Source of the DNA: an uncultured Spirochaetales bacterium
Lineage (GTDB): Bacteria > Spirochaetota > Spirochaetia > Sphaerochaetales > Sphaerochaetaceae
Direction: 5' to 3'
NCBI GenBank assembly: GCA_949295675.1
Contig: CASFMA010000067.1
Location: 1 to 58,223, forward strand
Length of the DNA: 58,223 nucleotides
Positions 8,470 to 16,893 of the stretch are shown here, piece after piece. Made by a program: the position numbers and the translations under genes. The notes beneath the pieces were generated by a model. That model saw only the letters and a list, made by a program, of their open reading frames with translations, had not been told where the DNA came from and made no database searches. Numbering within the stretch: position 1 is the stretch's first letter; each line of letters opens with the position of its first letter.

Positions 8470-10648
8470 CCTGTCTACGCTGAATGCTGAGCAGAAGGAA
8501 GCTGTCCTTGACTTCAGCCATAACCTTCTCATCCTTGCATGTGCAGGGTCCGGAAAGACCCGCACAATAACGACAAAGATCGCATACGCCATCTCTGAGG
8601 GCATATTCAGGCCTTATCAGATACTTGCGGTGACTTTCACGAACAGGGCTGCGGCAGAGATGCGCAGCAGGGTTTCCGCTATGCTTCCTGATACCGATCT
8701 CGATGGCCTTGAGATGCGTACTTTCCATTCGTTCGGCGCATATCTTCTCAGGCGCTATGGGGAGCTTGCCGGGCTTTCGCCGTCATTCTGCATATATGAT
8801 GACAGTGATTCCCTCTCGCTTCTCTCGACGGTTGTCACGACGCTTGACAAGAGGAATCTGAGGGAAATACAGAAAGCGATAGCGAACGCGAAGGACAAAG
8901 GCCTTGATCCAGATTCCCCCGGTCTTGATTCGATTCTTCCTGATTATGATTTCAGGACGGCGTTCAGGAGATATGAGGAGGCCCTTGCGATCTCAGGCAA
9001 TGCAGATTTCGCAGACCTGATCTGCAGGAGCACCAGGCTTCTCCAGGAGAATGAGGAGGTCGCCTCGCATTTCCGCAAGCGTTTCAGGATGATCCTCGTT
9101 GATGAGTACCAGGACTCAAACAAGATGCAGTTCGAGATGCTGCGTGCCCTTGCCGGCCCCGATACGCTTCTTGTCACTGTCGGTGATGATGACCAGTCCA
9201 TATACTCGTTCAGAGGCGCGGAGATAGAGAATATCCTTACATTCGCATCGTCATTCGAGAATGTCAGGGAGATAAAGCTTGAGAAGAACTACCGCTCAAC
9301 GTCGCAGATACTTGATGCCGCATCGGCGCTGATCTCGAAGAACAAGGCCAGGCATAAGAAGGAGCTTATAAGCGCGGACGGGGCATCAGGGGCAAAGCCT
9401 GCGGTGCTTTTCTCTCTTACAGGCACAGGGGAGGGCGAGCGTATTGCCGACCTGATACGCGGATTCAGGGATTATGACAATACCGCGATACTCTACAGGA
9501 CAAACTCCCAGTCGCAGATATTCGAGCGTGCGCTTACTGACAGGCGCATCCCATATAAGGTGATCGGCGCGCTGAAGTTCTATGAAAGGGAAGAGGTCAA
9601 GGATGCCCTTGCATTCCTTTACCTTCTCATGAATCATCATGACCAGGTGAGCTTCAGGAGGATAATAAACAAGCCAGCAAGAGGGATCGGCAATGCGAAG
9701 CTCCAGCAGATATTCTCCGAGGGTGATGACCTCATGTCTGCCCTTGGTGCATTCGCCGTCAAGGCTCCTAAGAGCGCAAGGGATGGTGCTGCGGCCTTCC
9801 TGGATGCGTGGCAGCGGGGTGAACGTGACCTTGCATCCGGTGGTAATCTTGGGGATATCATGAACAACGCCCTTCTTGATACAGGGCTTTATGATCTGTA
9901 CAACAGCGATCCTGACAGGGCTACGAGGATCACCAAGACGGAAAACCTTGGAGAGCTTGTCTCCGTCCTGAAGCAGGCTGGATGCGGAAGGGACGCTCTT
10001 TCTCTTTTCCTTGAGAAGCTGACTCTCGACAATACAGTCCTTGGCGACAGGGACCCGAGGGATGAGAGCGGCGTGACGCTCATGACGATGCACAACACAA
10101 AAGGGCTTGAGTTTGACCGCGTGTTCATCGCGGGTGCTGAGGATGAGATAATCCCAGGCCGCCATGAGGATTCAATCGCCGCTATGGAGGAAGAGCGCAG
10201 GATCCTGTATGTCGCGATGACAAGAGCCAGGAAAAGCCTTTACATCTCCTATGCTGCACAGCGCATGATGTGGGGGCACACAGACTATCACACACCTTCC
10301 CGCTTCCTCAGGGATATACCTGAAAGGCTTCTGGGAGGTGAGGTCGCTGTCCTGTCGCAGCCACGTTTCTCATCATCGCTGTCATCGCATGTCGGCGATA
10401 CGATCCATTACAGGCCGCGCACCGCTGCATCATCGGAGCCGGCATGGACGCCAGGCAATGTCGTCGTGAGGCGGAAGAGTGCCGCCAGGCAGGATTTCAA
10501 TGTAGGAGACAAGGTGAAGAGCGAGAATTTCGGCATCGGCACCGTCATTGATGCCGAGAAGAAGGGTGTGAACAAGATCATTTCAGTGCGCTTCAATAAT
10601 ACAGTCGCGAAGTTTGTCGAAGGCAGCGCGAGGCTTGAGAAGCTATGA
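8462..10648 (+). CDS. UvrD/PcrA-type ATP-dependent DNA helicase
   Basis: 728 residues, a full SF1A 3'-5' helicase for nucleotide-excision and replication repair. Motifs in order: LNAEQKEAV (Q motif), ACAGSGKTRT (Walker A), FTNRAAAEM, ILVDEYQDSN (Walker B), GDDDQSIYSFRGA, KNYRST, LMTMHNTKGLEFD and VAMTRARKSLY. The C-terminus (about 675-728) has the KVKSENFGIGTVI segment of the PcrA Tudor-like domain that contacts RNA polymerase. The start is TTG at 8462, chosen because AAGGAG lies 6 nt upstream and the family N-terminus begins there. It overlaps rimO by 8 bp. Confidence 0.93.
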   Translation: MIDLSTLNAEQKEAVLDFSHNLLILACAGSGKTRTITTKIAYAISEGIFRPYQILAVTFTNRAAAEMRSRVSAMLPDTDLDGLEMRTFHSFGAYLLRRYGELAGLSPSFCIYDDSDSLSLLSTVVTTLDKRNLREIQKAIANAKDKGLDPDSPGLDSILPDYDFRTAFRRYEEALAISGNADFADLICRSTRLLQENEEVASHFRKRFRMILVDEYQDSNKMQFEMLRALAGPDTLLVTVGDDDQSIYSFRGAEIENILTFASSFENVREIKLEKNYRSTSQILDAASALISKNKARHKKELISADGASGAKPAVLFSLTGTGEGERIADLIRGFRDYDNTAILYRTNSQSQIFERALTDRRIPYKVIGALKFYEREEVKDALAFLYLLMNHHDQVSFRRIINKPARGIGNAKLQQIFSEGDDLMSALGAFAVKAPKSARDGAAAFLDAWQRGERDLASGGNLGDIMNNALLDTGLYDLYNSDPDRATRITKTENLGELVSVLKQAGCGRDALSLFLEKLTLDNTVLGDRDPRDESGVTLMTMHNTKGLEFDRVFIAGAEDEIIPGRHEDSIAAMEEERRILYVAMTRARKSLYISYAAQRMMWGHTDYHTPSRFLRDIPERLLGGEVAVLSQPRFSSSLSSHVGDTIHYRPRTAASSEPAWTPGNVVVRRKSAARQDFNVGDKVKSENFGIGTVIDAEKKGVNKIISVRFNNTVAKFVEGSARLEKL

Positions 10649-10660
10649 TCGCCAAAGCTC

Positions 10661-10690
10661 TTTACAAAAGCTTCTTTATTTCTATATAAT
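10661..10690 (+). promoter_or_regulatory. Strong sigma-70-type promoter for rplM-rpsI
   Basis: TTTACA (10661-10666), an 18-nt spacer and a perfect TATAAT (10685-10690). Transcription should start near 10697, giving a leader of about 275 nt before rplM. Confidence 0.75.
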
Positions 10691-10696
10691 GCCAAA

Positions 10697-10971
10697 TCGT
10701 GCAGTTATCTGCACAACCCTCGCATGACTTGAGAAAGGCGTTTGCCTTTTCAGGATATCCTTATGGATGTGCTTTGCATGAAGAGTCCGAAGAGCGATCT
10801 TCAGAATACTTCCTTTCCCCGGAGAACTCAGAGTGCCAAGCTGCCAGGAAGGATTCGGTGAACCTGAAGCTCTCAAGGATCCTTTGGCTGGATCGGTGCG
10901 CCTGGGATGGGAGCTTTGCCCCGGACCGGGAGGGATGCAATCCTCAGGGAAGATATAAGAAGGTTGAGTTT
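10697..10971 (+). other. Long structured 5' leader of rplM-rpsI
   Basis: This 323-bp gap (10649-10971) holds the promoter and then about 275 nt of leader. Hairpins visible by eye are AAAGGC-GTTT-GCCTTT (about 10735-10750), GAAGA-GCGA-TCTTC (about 10788-10801), GAAGCTCTC pairing with GGGAGCTTT (about 10866 with 10910), which encloses GATCC/GGATC, and GAGG/CCTC just before the ribosome site. The rplM frame is open back to 10699 but does not resemble L13. A ribosomal-protein autoregulatory leader is possible; no known RNA family was recognised. Confidence 0.45.
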
Positions 10972-11400
10972 ATGAAGACTATTTTCGTAAAGCCACAGTC
11001 TATCGAGAAGAAATGGTATCTCATAGATGCAGAAGGCAAGACCCTCGGTCGTGTAGCTGCTGAAGCTGCAAAGATCCTCAGGGGCAAGAACAAAGCCGAG
11101 TACGTACCTCACCAGGATCTTGGTGACTACGTAATCATCATCAATGCAGCCAAGGCAAGCGTCACCGGCAATAAGATGGAAGATAAGATCTATTATCGTC
11201 ATTCGATGTATCCAGGTGGACTCAAGGCTGAGTCTCTCAAGAAGATGCTCGACAGGAAGCCTACATATCCTATGGAACATGCAATCAAGGGAATGCTTCC
11301 TCATGGAAAGCTTGGCAGAAGGCTTTTCACGAACGTCAAGATCTATGCAGGTCCGGAGCATCCGCATCAGGCACAGCAGCCGATTGCTGTTGAAATGTAA
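10972..11400 (+). CDS. rplM: 50S ribosomal protein L13
   Basis: 142 residues, the normal length. The N-terminus TIFVKPQSIEKKWYLIDA leads into KTLGRVAAEAAKILRGKNK, DYVIIINAAK, KIYYRHSMYPGG and AIKGMLPHGKLGR, the L13 signatures. L13 is an early assembly protein that binds domain II of 23S rRNA. The ATG at 10972 is preceded by an AAGG-like site. It is followed at 11 bp by rpsI, the universal bacterial pair. Confidence 0.98.
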   Translation: MKTIFVKPQSIEKKWYLIDAEGKTLGRVAAEAAKILRGKNKAEYVPHQDLGDYVIIINAAKASVTGNKMEDKIYYRHSMYPGGLKAESLKKMLDRKPTYPMEHAIKGMLPHGKLGRRLFTNVKIYAGPEHPHQAQQPIAVEM

Positions 11401-11411
11401 GGAGTGGCGAT

Positions 11412-11825
11412 ATGGCAAGGAAAGAAGATAACAAGTCAATCAATCTCGGTCACGGCGTCGGTCGCCGCAAGACATCTGTCGCTAGGGTCTATCTCAGGGA
11501 CGGAAATGGCAAGGTAACGATCAACGGCAAGGATGTTGCTGAGTATTTCGTTGATGCTATCAATGCAGCCAAGGTCGTACAGCCATTCGATGCTACTGAG
11601 ACACAGGGCAAGTATGATGTAGTGATCACAGTCGCGGGCGGCGGCATCTGCTCACAGGCAGAGGCATGCAGGCACGGCCTCGCAAGGGCTCTCGTCGCAT
11701 ATGATGAGGCTTACAGGAAGGCTCTCCGCCAGGCTGGCTACATGACAAGAGACCCAAGGATGGTCGAGAGAAAGAAGTATGGACAGAGAGGCGCAAGAAG
11801 ACGCTTCCAGTTCTCAAAGAGATAA
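11412..11825 (+). CDS. rpsI: 30S ribosomal protein S9
   Basis: 137 residues. GVGRRKTSVARVYLRDGNGK near the N-terminus, ITVAGGGICSQAEACRHG in the middle and the basic tail KKYGQRGARRRFQFSKR identify S9, whose C-terminal tail reaches the P-site tRNA. GGAG lies 7 nt before the ATG. Second and last gene of the rplM operon, closed by a clear terminator. Confidence 0.98.
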   Translation: MARKEDNKSINLGHGVGRRKTSVARVYLRDGNGKVTINGKDVAEYFVDAINAAKVVQPFDATETQGKYDVVITVAGGGICSQAEACRHGLARALVAYDEAYRKALRQAGYMTRDPRMVERKKYGQRGARRRFQFSKR

Positions 11826-11843
11826 CGTCAGTTCTCTTCGCAG

Positions 11844-11876
11844 AGGTCAGCTTCAGCAGCTGGCCTTTTATTTTTT
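11844..11876 (+). terminator. Rho-independent terminator of rplM-rpsI
   Basis: AGGTCAGCT (11844-11852) and AGCTGGCCT (11858-11866) form a 9-bp stem with one G-U pair and a 5-nt loop, followed by a T-rich run to 11876. Confidence 0.88.
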
Positions 11877-11988
11877 ACCGATATTATTTCCTGTTCATGC
11901 GATGTCCATATTACTCTGCAGAACATATACAAGCTCTCTGCATTACCGACAAATCCCTGCTTTAATCTTTCGGGCAAGGAGGAAGGAA

Positions 11989-12426
11989 ATGAAAAAACCA
12001 GCAGTTGTACTATGTATCCTTCTATGTGCAGGGTTCACGCTCTCTGCGGCTGTGAACATCAAGGCAGATGATATCGCGACGGGTGAGATTGCCTCCGATG
12101 CTGATCTCGGCGGCATAGGCCTTACCATCGGAACAGGCCATGCAGAGGTTGCGGAGGAACCGGTGTCAAGCTACAGCAAGGCCCTGACGATCTCAGGCGA
12201 TACAGCTATTTCCATAGAAGGAGTGGCCGGTGAGACTATTTCACTGATCGGCGGGACATTGGATGTCGCTATAACAGCACCTGATGGAACTGTGGAGAAT
12301 GTGTCTGGCGTGGCTGGTGATGATGGCACGGCCATTGCTGAATATGCAGTCAATGCAGATGGCACATACACCATTGCTTCTTCCGCCGGCGATCCTGTAT
12401 CGATTTATCAGATTACAGTGGAATGA
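11989..12426 (+). CDS. Secreted protein of unknown function
   Basis: 145 residues. MKKPAVVLCILLCAGFTLSA is a classical signal peptide with likely cleavage after ALSA-type residues and no lipobox. The mature part is acidic, lysine-poor and rich in Gly, Ala, Thr and Val, with short repeats such as ISGDTAIS and VAGETISLIGG, suggesting a small beta-sandwich in the periplasm or envelope. The start is the ATG at 11989, directly after AAGGAGGAAGGAA. It is monocistronic, between two terminators. No family recognised. Confidence 0.65.
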   Translation: MKKPAVVLCILLCAGFTLSAAVNIKADDIATGEIASDADLGGIGLTIGTGHAEVAEEPVSSYSKALTISGDTAISIEGVAGETISLIGGTLDVAITAPDGTVENVSGVAGDDGTAIAEYAVNADGTYTIASSAGDPVSIYQITVE

Positions 12427-12431
12427 GCTGT

Positions 12432-12456
12432 GAGGCTGGCCTGAACCAGCCTCTTT
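12432..12456 (+). terminator. Hairpin terminator after the secreted protein
   Basis: A perfect 8-bp stem, GAGGCTGG (12432-12439) and CCAGCCTC (12446-12453), with a 6-nt loop and only a short TTT run. Confidence 0.6.
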
Positions 12457-12459
12457 GGC

Positions 12460-12465
12460 TATCAT
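12460..12465 (+). promoter_or_regulatory. Predicted leaderless -10 box of recX
   Basis: TATCAT ends 6 nt before the recX ATG at 12472. No clear -35 is seen, because that region is taken up by the terminator hairpin. Confidence 0.4.
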
Positions 12466-12471
12466 CAGGGT

Positions 12472-12921
12472 ATGACCGCATATGACAAAGCCATATCGCT
12501 GCTTGCGATGAGGGAGCATACCGAGAAGGAGATACGCGACAAGCTGAAGGCTAGATCATTCAGCGCTGCGGATATAGATGATGCCATCATGAGGGTACGG
12601 AAGGAAGGATACCTTTCGGAGGAGCGTTTTGCAGAGGTCTACATCCGCTCACGTCTCCGCAAGCTTCCTGAGGGACGGCCGCTTATCGCCATGAGGCTCA
12701 GGGAACGTGGGTGTCCTGATGATATTTCCAGAAAGGCCCTGGCTGAAGCCTGGGAGCGGGAGGATTACCTTGCTCCTCTTGCATCTTACCTTGACGAGCT
12801 TATCAGGAAGAAAGGTGAGGACAGCGCGCTGGCTGCCCTCTGCCGCAAAGGCTTTACATCATCTGAGGTCAGGAAGGCAAGGGATCTGCTCTCAGAGGGC
12901 GTTGCTGACGAACTGGAATGA
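12472..12921 (+). CDS. recX: RecX-family regulatory protein
   Basis: 149 residues made of short three-helix repeats, as in RecX, which binds and restrains RecA filaments. Typical segments are ALSLLAMREHTEKEIRDKL-like (here AISLLAMREHTEKEIRDKL), YLSEERFAEVYIRSRL, and a C-terminal ALCRKGFTSSEVRKA. recA is not in the window. The start codon follows TATCAT by 6 nt and has no true Shine-Dalgarno. The 3' end overlaps the convergent adenine deaminase gene by 30 bp. Confidence 0.85.
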   Translation: MTAYDKAISLLAMREHTEKEIRDKLKARSFSAADIDDAIMRVRKEGYLSEERFAEVYIRSRLRKLPEGRPLIAMRLRERGCPDDISRKALAEAWEREDYLAPLASYLDELIRKKGEDSALAALCRKGFTSSEVRKARDLLSEGVADELE

Positions 12922-14628
12922 CCGCACGTCGAAGAGGCCGCAATCTGTAAGCTTATATGAAGGAATCACAGGAAGCGCCATGAAGCAGAGTGTCATGAAA
13001 GGATCTATCTCCTTGCTGACATGAAGTTCATTCTCCGCTGTCTCGTGCATGGCTGCCAGGCACTTCACTACGTTCTCCGCAGTATCGTCGGTCATGAGGC
13101 CTGCAATCTCAAGGACATGAGTGCCAAGCTCCCTGCCGTCCTTGAACATCGTTATGCCTCCGCCGATTGATATAAGCTTCTCCACAGCAGCCGCCATATC
13201 ATCATCGTTGTCACCGATTACGATTATATTGTGCGAGTCGTGCGCAATCGATGTCGCGACAGCGCCATGCCTCATGCCATAGCCTCTTATCAGAGCGACT
13301 GCAGAGTTTCCGGTGCCGTGGTGGCGCTCTATCACAGCGAGCTTAAGTATGTCCTTGCCATCCTCATGGATCCATTCTCCGCTCTCGTCTCTCTTGATGA
13401 AGGCCTCTCCAGCACCTGTGACGACGCCGCCTGGGATTATGTCTATAACCCTGACGTGATCGGAACCTGGCTTGCATGAAAGGCTGGCTTTCGAGAATCC
13501 CTTCACATCCATGCGTCCTCTGACATTGACAGGTTCTGTATGTACAGCCTTTTCCAGTATCTTTCCATCCGCTGCGACAAGCACGCCATCTATGAATACT
13601 TCATCAGGTGCTATCCCGCCGCTTATGGAAGAGGTGAGGAAGAAGTCCGCCTTCTTTCCGGGAGATATGGCACCCCTGTCCTTCAGTCCATAGCATTCAG
13701 CTGCGTTCAGCGTAGCCGCTGCTATCGCCGTGAATGGATCAAGCCCGTTCCTTATGGCGAGCGAGACGCCGTAGTTTACGGCCCCTTCCTCGCTTATTGT
13801 CTGCGGCTGCCTGTCATCTGTGCAGAAAAGTATCCTCCTCCAGTTCCCTTCGTTCACCCCAGGGAGAAGCTGCAGGACGTTGCGGCATGCCGTGCCCTGG
13901 CGGAGCATCACATACATGCCCTTGCGTACCTTCTCCTGGAGCTCCTGAGGCGTTTCGCATTCATGGTCGGTTGTTATCCCTGCCGCTATGTATCCATCAA
14001 GGCCTTGGCCTGTGATAGACGGGGCATGCCCATCGATGTTCTTTCCCGTCCGGTATGCCTCGCCAAGTTTGTCAATTACCTTCTGGTCGCCTGAGACGAC
14101 GCCAGGGTAGTTCATCATCTCTCCAAGGCCAAGGATCCGCGGATTGTCTATGTACTTTCCTATATCACCGGCCTCAAGCACAGCTCCTGAATGCTCGAAA
14201 GGCGTTGCAGGGACGCATGACGGGAACATCAGGAATACCGACAGCGGGATATCCTCAGATGCCTTGAGCATATAGTCCAGCCCGTCAAGGCCGCAGACGT
14301 TGCATATCTCGTGCGGATCCGCGATGACTGTCGTCGTCCCGCATGGGACCACTGTATCAGAGAACTCAGCAGGCGAGAGGTGCGAGCTTTCGATATGGCA
14401 ATGTGCGTCAATGAATCCCGGTATGAGGAACTTGCCCTTCGCATCATGCTCCGCCTTCGCCTTCCTGTCTCCATCGAAGCCCACGATGGAGCCATCCTTT
14501 ATGTAGACATCGGCCCTGAAGGATGACCTTGAGTATACATCCACCACCTCAGCGTTCCTGATCACAAGGTCGGCATCCGATCTTCCCATTGCAGTTTCTA
14601 TAAGGACAGAAGCTTTTTCTTTCGTCAT
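12892..14628 (-). CDS. ade: Adenine deaminase
   Basis: 578 residues, an amidohydrolase-fold metalloenzyme converting adenine to hypoxanthine and ammonia. FIDAHCHIESSHLSP holds the first metal ligands; VIADPHEICNVCG, DGHAPSITGQGLDGYIAAGI, TTDHECET and LFCTDDRQP are typical of bacterial Ade. The C-terminal domain from about 400 includes SIAHDSHNIIVIGDND. The start at 14628 is chosen because GGAGG lies 5 nt upstream; the frame is open six codons further. It is divergent from a purine permease, a functional pairing for adenine uptake and salvage. Confidence 0.94.
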   Translation of the reverse strand: MTKEKASVLIETAMGRSDADLVIRNAEVVDVYSRSSFRADVYIKDGSIVGFDGDRKAKAEHDAKGKFLIPGFIDAHCHIESSHLSPAEFSDTVVPCGTTTVIADPHEICNVCGLDGLDYMLKASEDIPLSVFLMFPSCVPATPFEHSGAVLEAGDIGKYIDNPRILGLGEMMNYPGVVSGDQKVIDKLGEAYRTGKNIDGHAPSITGQGLDGYIAAGITTDHECETPQELQEKVRKGMYVMLRQGTACRNVLQLLPGVNEGNWRRILFCTDDRQPQTISEEGAVNYGVSLAIRNGLDPFTAIAAATLNAAECYGLKDRGAISPGKKADFFLTSSISGGIAPDEVFIDGVLVAADGKILEKAVHTEPVNVRGRMDVKGFSKASLSCKPGSDHVRVIDIIPGGVVTGAGEAFIKRDESGEWIHEDGKDILKLAVIERHHGTGNSAVALIRGYGMRHGAVATSIAHDSHNIIVIGDNDDDMAAAVEKLISIGGGITMFKDGRELGTHVLEIAGLMTDDTAENVVKCLAAMHETAENELHVSKEIDPFMTLCFMALPVIPSYKLTDCGLFDVRSFQFVSNAL

Positions 14629-14644
14629 ACATGCCTCCATTGCC

Positions 14645-14650
14645 ATTATA
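14645..14650 (-). promoter_or_regulatory. -10 box of ade
   Basis: A perfect TATAAT on the minus strand (14650-14645). No convincing -35 is seen; TTGACG lies 21 nt upstream, which is too far. The predicted start site falls about 10 nt before the ATG, so the leader is barely long enough to hold the GGAGG site. Confidence 0.5.
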
Positions 14651-14688
14651 CCCTCAAAACACCATCAAACACGTCAAATATAAATAAT

Positions 14689-14717
14689 TTGCATACTTAA
14701 AATTCTGCATTTATACT
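14689..14717 (+). promoter_or_regulatory. Promoter of the purine permease gene
   Basis: TTGCAT (14689-14694), a 17-nt spacer and TATACT (14712-14717). The -35 overlaps the right half of a CAAAT-ATAAATA-ATTTG inverted repeat (14675-14691) that lies between the divergent promoters and could be an operator. No purine-riboswitch core is visible in the leader. Confidence 0.65.
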
Positions 14718-14811
14718 GGAATTGGTTATTTGCTGAGGCTTTCTTTGCGGTTATCGCTGCGGAATTGTCTCTATCGTTTCTTTGTTCTGCCTTTGGAAAA
14801 GGAGGGGTTGA

Positions 14812-16209
14812 ATGAAAGATTTCTTCGGTCTAGATGAAAAGAAGACTACTGTACGGACCGAGATTGTCGCTGGATTGACGACTTTCTTCACGATGGCTTA
14901 CATCATATTCGTCAATCCGGGAATGCTGAGCGCTACTGGGATGAGCTTTGAGGGAGTGTTCGTCGCAACATGTCTGTCAGCAGCGATCGGAACGCTTATA
15001 ATGGCGCTATTCGCCAATGTTCCATATGCTGTCGCACCTGGCATGGGGCTGAACGCGCTCTTTGCCTATACGGTATGTCTTGCAGGCGGCTATACATGGA
15101 AGCAGGCGCTTGCCATGGTCTTCATATGCGGTCTCATCAACATCGTGATAACAGTCACGAAGCTCAGGAAGGCTATAGTGAAATCGATTCCGGAAAGCCT
15201 GCAGAACGCGATAGGCGGAGGTATCGGACTCTTTATCGCTTACCTTGGCCTTAACAATGCAGGACTTGTATCGTTCACGCTTACCGCTCCAGAGGCAGGA
15301 TCGCTTGTCCTCAATTCCGGTGTCACTCCAGGCATGATGGCTTTCAGCAATGCTTCTCTCGTGCTTGCTGTGCTTGGCCTTCTCATAATCGTCATACTCA
15401 TGGTCATGCGTGTCAAAGGCGCAATACTCATAGGCATAATCGCGACGACTGTCATAGGAATCCCTATGGGTGTTACGCAGATCCCTGCATCGATATTCTC
15501 AGATTCCGGGACGTGGACAGGCTTCAAGGAAGTGGCGTTCGCGTTCTTCGGCAGTGATGGGTTCGTATCTCTCTTCGCAGATGCTCCAAAGCTCCCGTTC
15601 GTCATAGTGACGATATTCTCGATGTGCCTGTCAGATACATTCGATTCCATCGGAACATTCATCGGAACAGGACGCAAGAGCGGCATATTCGACCAGGAAG
15701 ATGAGAAGGCCCTTGAGGGAAGCGGATTCAAGAGCCGCCTTGACAAGGCCCTTGTCGCAGACAGCTTCGCAACAAGCATCGGCGCTCTTCTCGGAACATC
15801 CAATGCCACTACCTATGTTGAGAGCTCGGCTGGAATAGCTGCCGGCGGACGTACAGGACTTACCAGCCTGACGACAGCGATCATGTTCCTCCTCTGCCTG
15901 CCGTTCGCAGGGCTTATCGGCATGGTTCCGTCAGCCGCGACATCTCCTGCTCTTATCGTTGTCGGAATATTGATGGTAGAGCCATTTGCAAAGATCAACT
16001 GGTCCGATCTTACAGATGCTGTCCCTGCATTCTTCACAGTCGCGATAATGAGCTTCACATATGGCATCACGAATGGAATCGCCGCTGGCTTCATCATGTA
16101 CTGCCTTACGAAGATCTGCACGAAGAAAGCTGGTGAGATACATCCTATCATCGCAGTTGCTTCTGTGCTTTTCATAATTGATTTCGTACTTAAGGCTATA
16201 GGTGTCTGA
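14812..16209 (+). CDS. NCS2-family purine permease (AzgA-like)
   Basis: 465 residues with about 12-14 hydrophobic segments. The N-terminus MKDFFGLDEKKTTVRTEIVA, the TMAYIIFVNPGMLSATGM segment, VAPGMGLNALFAYTV, CLSDTFDSIGTFIGT and GTSNATTYVESSAGIAAGGR are characteristic of the AzgA/PbuG branch, which imports adenine, guanine or hypoxanthine with protons. AAAAGGAGGGG precedes the ATG. It is transcribed divergently from adenine deaminase, which makes adenine or hypoxanthine the likely substrate. A terminator follows. Confidence 0.92.
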   Translation: MKDFFGLDEKKTTVRTEIVAGLTTFFTMAYIIFVNPGMLSATGMSFEGVFVATCLSAAIGTLIMALFANVPYAVAPGMGLNALFAYTVCLAGGYTWKQALAMVFICGLINIVITVTKLRKAIVKSIPESLQNAIGGGIGLFIAYLGLNNAGLVSFTLTAPEAGSLVLNSGVTPGMMAFSNASLVLAVLGLLIIVILMVMRVKGAILIGIIATTVIGIPMGVTQIPASIFSDSGTWTGFKEVAFAFFGSDGFVSLFADAPKLPFVIVTIFSMCLSDTFDSIGTFIGTGRKSGIFDQEDEKALEGSGFKSRLDKALVADSFATSIGALLGTSNATTYVESSAGIAAGGRTGLTSLTTAIMFLLCLPFAGLIGMVPSAATSPALIVVGILMVEPFAKINWSDLTDAVPAFFTVAIMSFTYGITNGIAAGFIMYCLTKICTKKAGEIHPIIAVASVLFIIDFVLKAIGV

Positions 16210-16226
16210 TCCTGCCATAGCCAGCC

Positions 16227-16260
16227 AGGGCTGCCTTCATCGGCGGCCCTTTCTCTTTTG
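16227..16260 (+). terminator. Terminator after the purine permease
   Basis: AGGGCTGCC (16227-16235) and GGCGGCCCT (16242-16250), a 9-bp stem with one G-U pair and a TTCATC loop, then TTCTCTTTTG. Confidence 0.78.
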
Positions 16261-16272
16261 CCTTTTAATGGT

Positions 16273-16278
16273 TATTAT
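16273..16278 (+). promoter_or_regulatory. Predicted leaderless -10 box of clpP
   Basis: TATTAT ends 7 nt before the ATG at 16286. No good -35 lies 16-18 nt upstream and no ribosome site is present. Confidence 0.45.
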
Positions 16279-16285
16279 CCAAAGC

Positions 16286-16855
16286 ATGGAAAACGATAAT
16301 AAGGAATACAAGCCTGATCCGAGTCTGGGCGACAGGCTGCTTAAGAACCGCATCGTCATGATATCCGGCGAGATCAACAAGGACAGGGCTGATGACTTTG
16401 CCCGCCAGATGCTTGTCCTGGACAGCGAGTCCTCCGATCCGATATATGTATATATAAACAGTCCGGGCGGCGATGTTGATTCAGGTTTCGCTATATACGA
16501 CATGATAAGATTCGTGAACTCTCCTGTCACGATTGTGGGGATGGGGCTTGTGGCGTCTGCTGCAGCTCTTATCTTCCTTGCAGTCCCAGCGGAAAGGAGG
16601 GTAGGCTTCCCGAATTCGACATATCTGATCCATCAGCCGCTCTCGCAGCTGAAGGGTGTTGCGATTGATGTCGCCATCTATGCTGACAAGATCGAGGCGC
16701 TGAGGCATAAGCTTGACCAGGTCATAGCCGATGCTACTGGAAAGAGCCGCGATGAGGTGGAGGCTGATACCGAAAGAGACTGCTGGATGAGCGTTGAGGA
16801 GGCTATGGATTACGGCCTGCTCTCAAGGATTGTCTCATCACGTTCTGAGATCTGA
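16286..16855 (+). CDS. clpP: ATP-dependent Clp protease proteolytic subunit
   Basis: 189 residues. The Ser-His-Asp triad is visible at S91 (GLVASAAAL), H116 (YLIHQPLS) and D165 (ERDCWMS), and YINSPGGDVDSGFAIYD is the family oxyanion segment. The serine context differs from the common AASMGA, so this is a divergent ClpP, perhaps one of two paralogues; it is catalytically complete. No clpX or clpA is adjacent. The frame extends upstream, but MENDNKEY at 16286 is preferred, 7 nt after a TATTAT box and without a Shine-Dalgarno. Confidence 0.88.
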   Translation: MENDNKEYKPDPSLGDRLLKNRIVMISGEINKDRADDFARQMLVLDSESSDPIYVYINSPGGDVDSGFAIYDMIRFVNSPVTIVGMGLVASAAALIFLAVPAERRVGFPNSTYLIHQPLSQLKGVAIDVAIYADKIEALRHKLDQVIADATGKSRDEVEADTERDCWMSVEEAMDYGLLSRIVSSRSEI

Positions 16856-16858
16856 GAT

Positions 16859-16888
16859 TTGTCTGAAAGCAGCACCCATGGCTTATAT
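16859..16888 (+). promoter_or_regulatory. Possible leaderless promoter of the phosphodiesterase lipoprotein
   Basis: TTGTCT (16859-16864), an 18-nt spacer and TTATAT (16883-16888), 5 nt before the ATG at 16894. The spacing is one short of the other leaderless candidates. Confidence 0.35.
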
Positions 16889-16893
16889 ATAGC

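Noticed and set aside
10699-10971. 91-residue N-terminal extension of ribosomal protein L13
   Set aside because: No similarity to L13, a structured leader with its own promoter, and a normal 142-residue protein from ATG 10972.
10697-10971. SRP RNA, RNase P RNA, tmRNA or 6S RNA in the rplM leader
   Set aside because: None of the conserved core motifs of these RNAs could be found.
14629-14811. Purine riboswitch before the permease or ade
   Set aside because: The conserved three-way junction core is absent from both strands.
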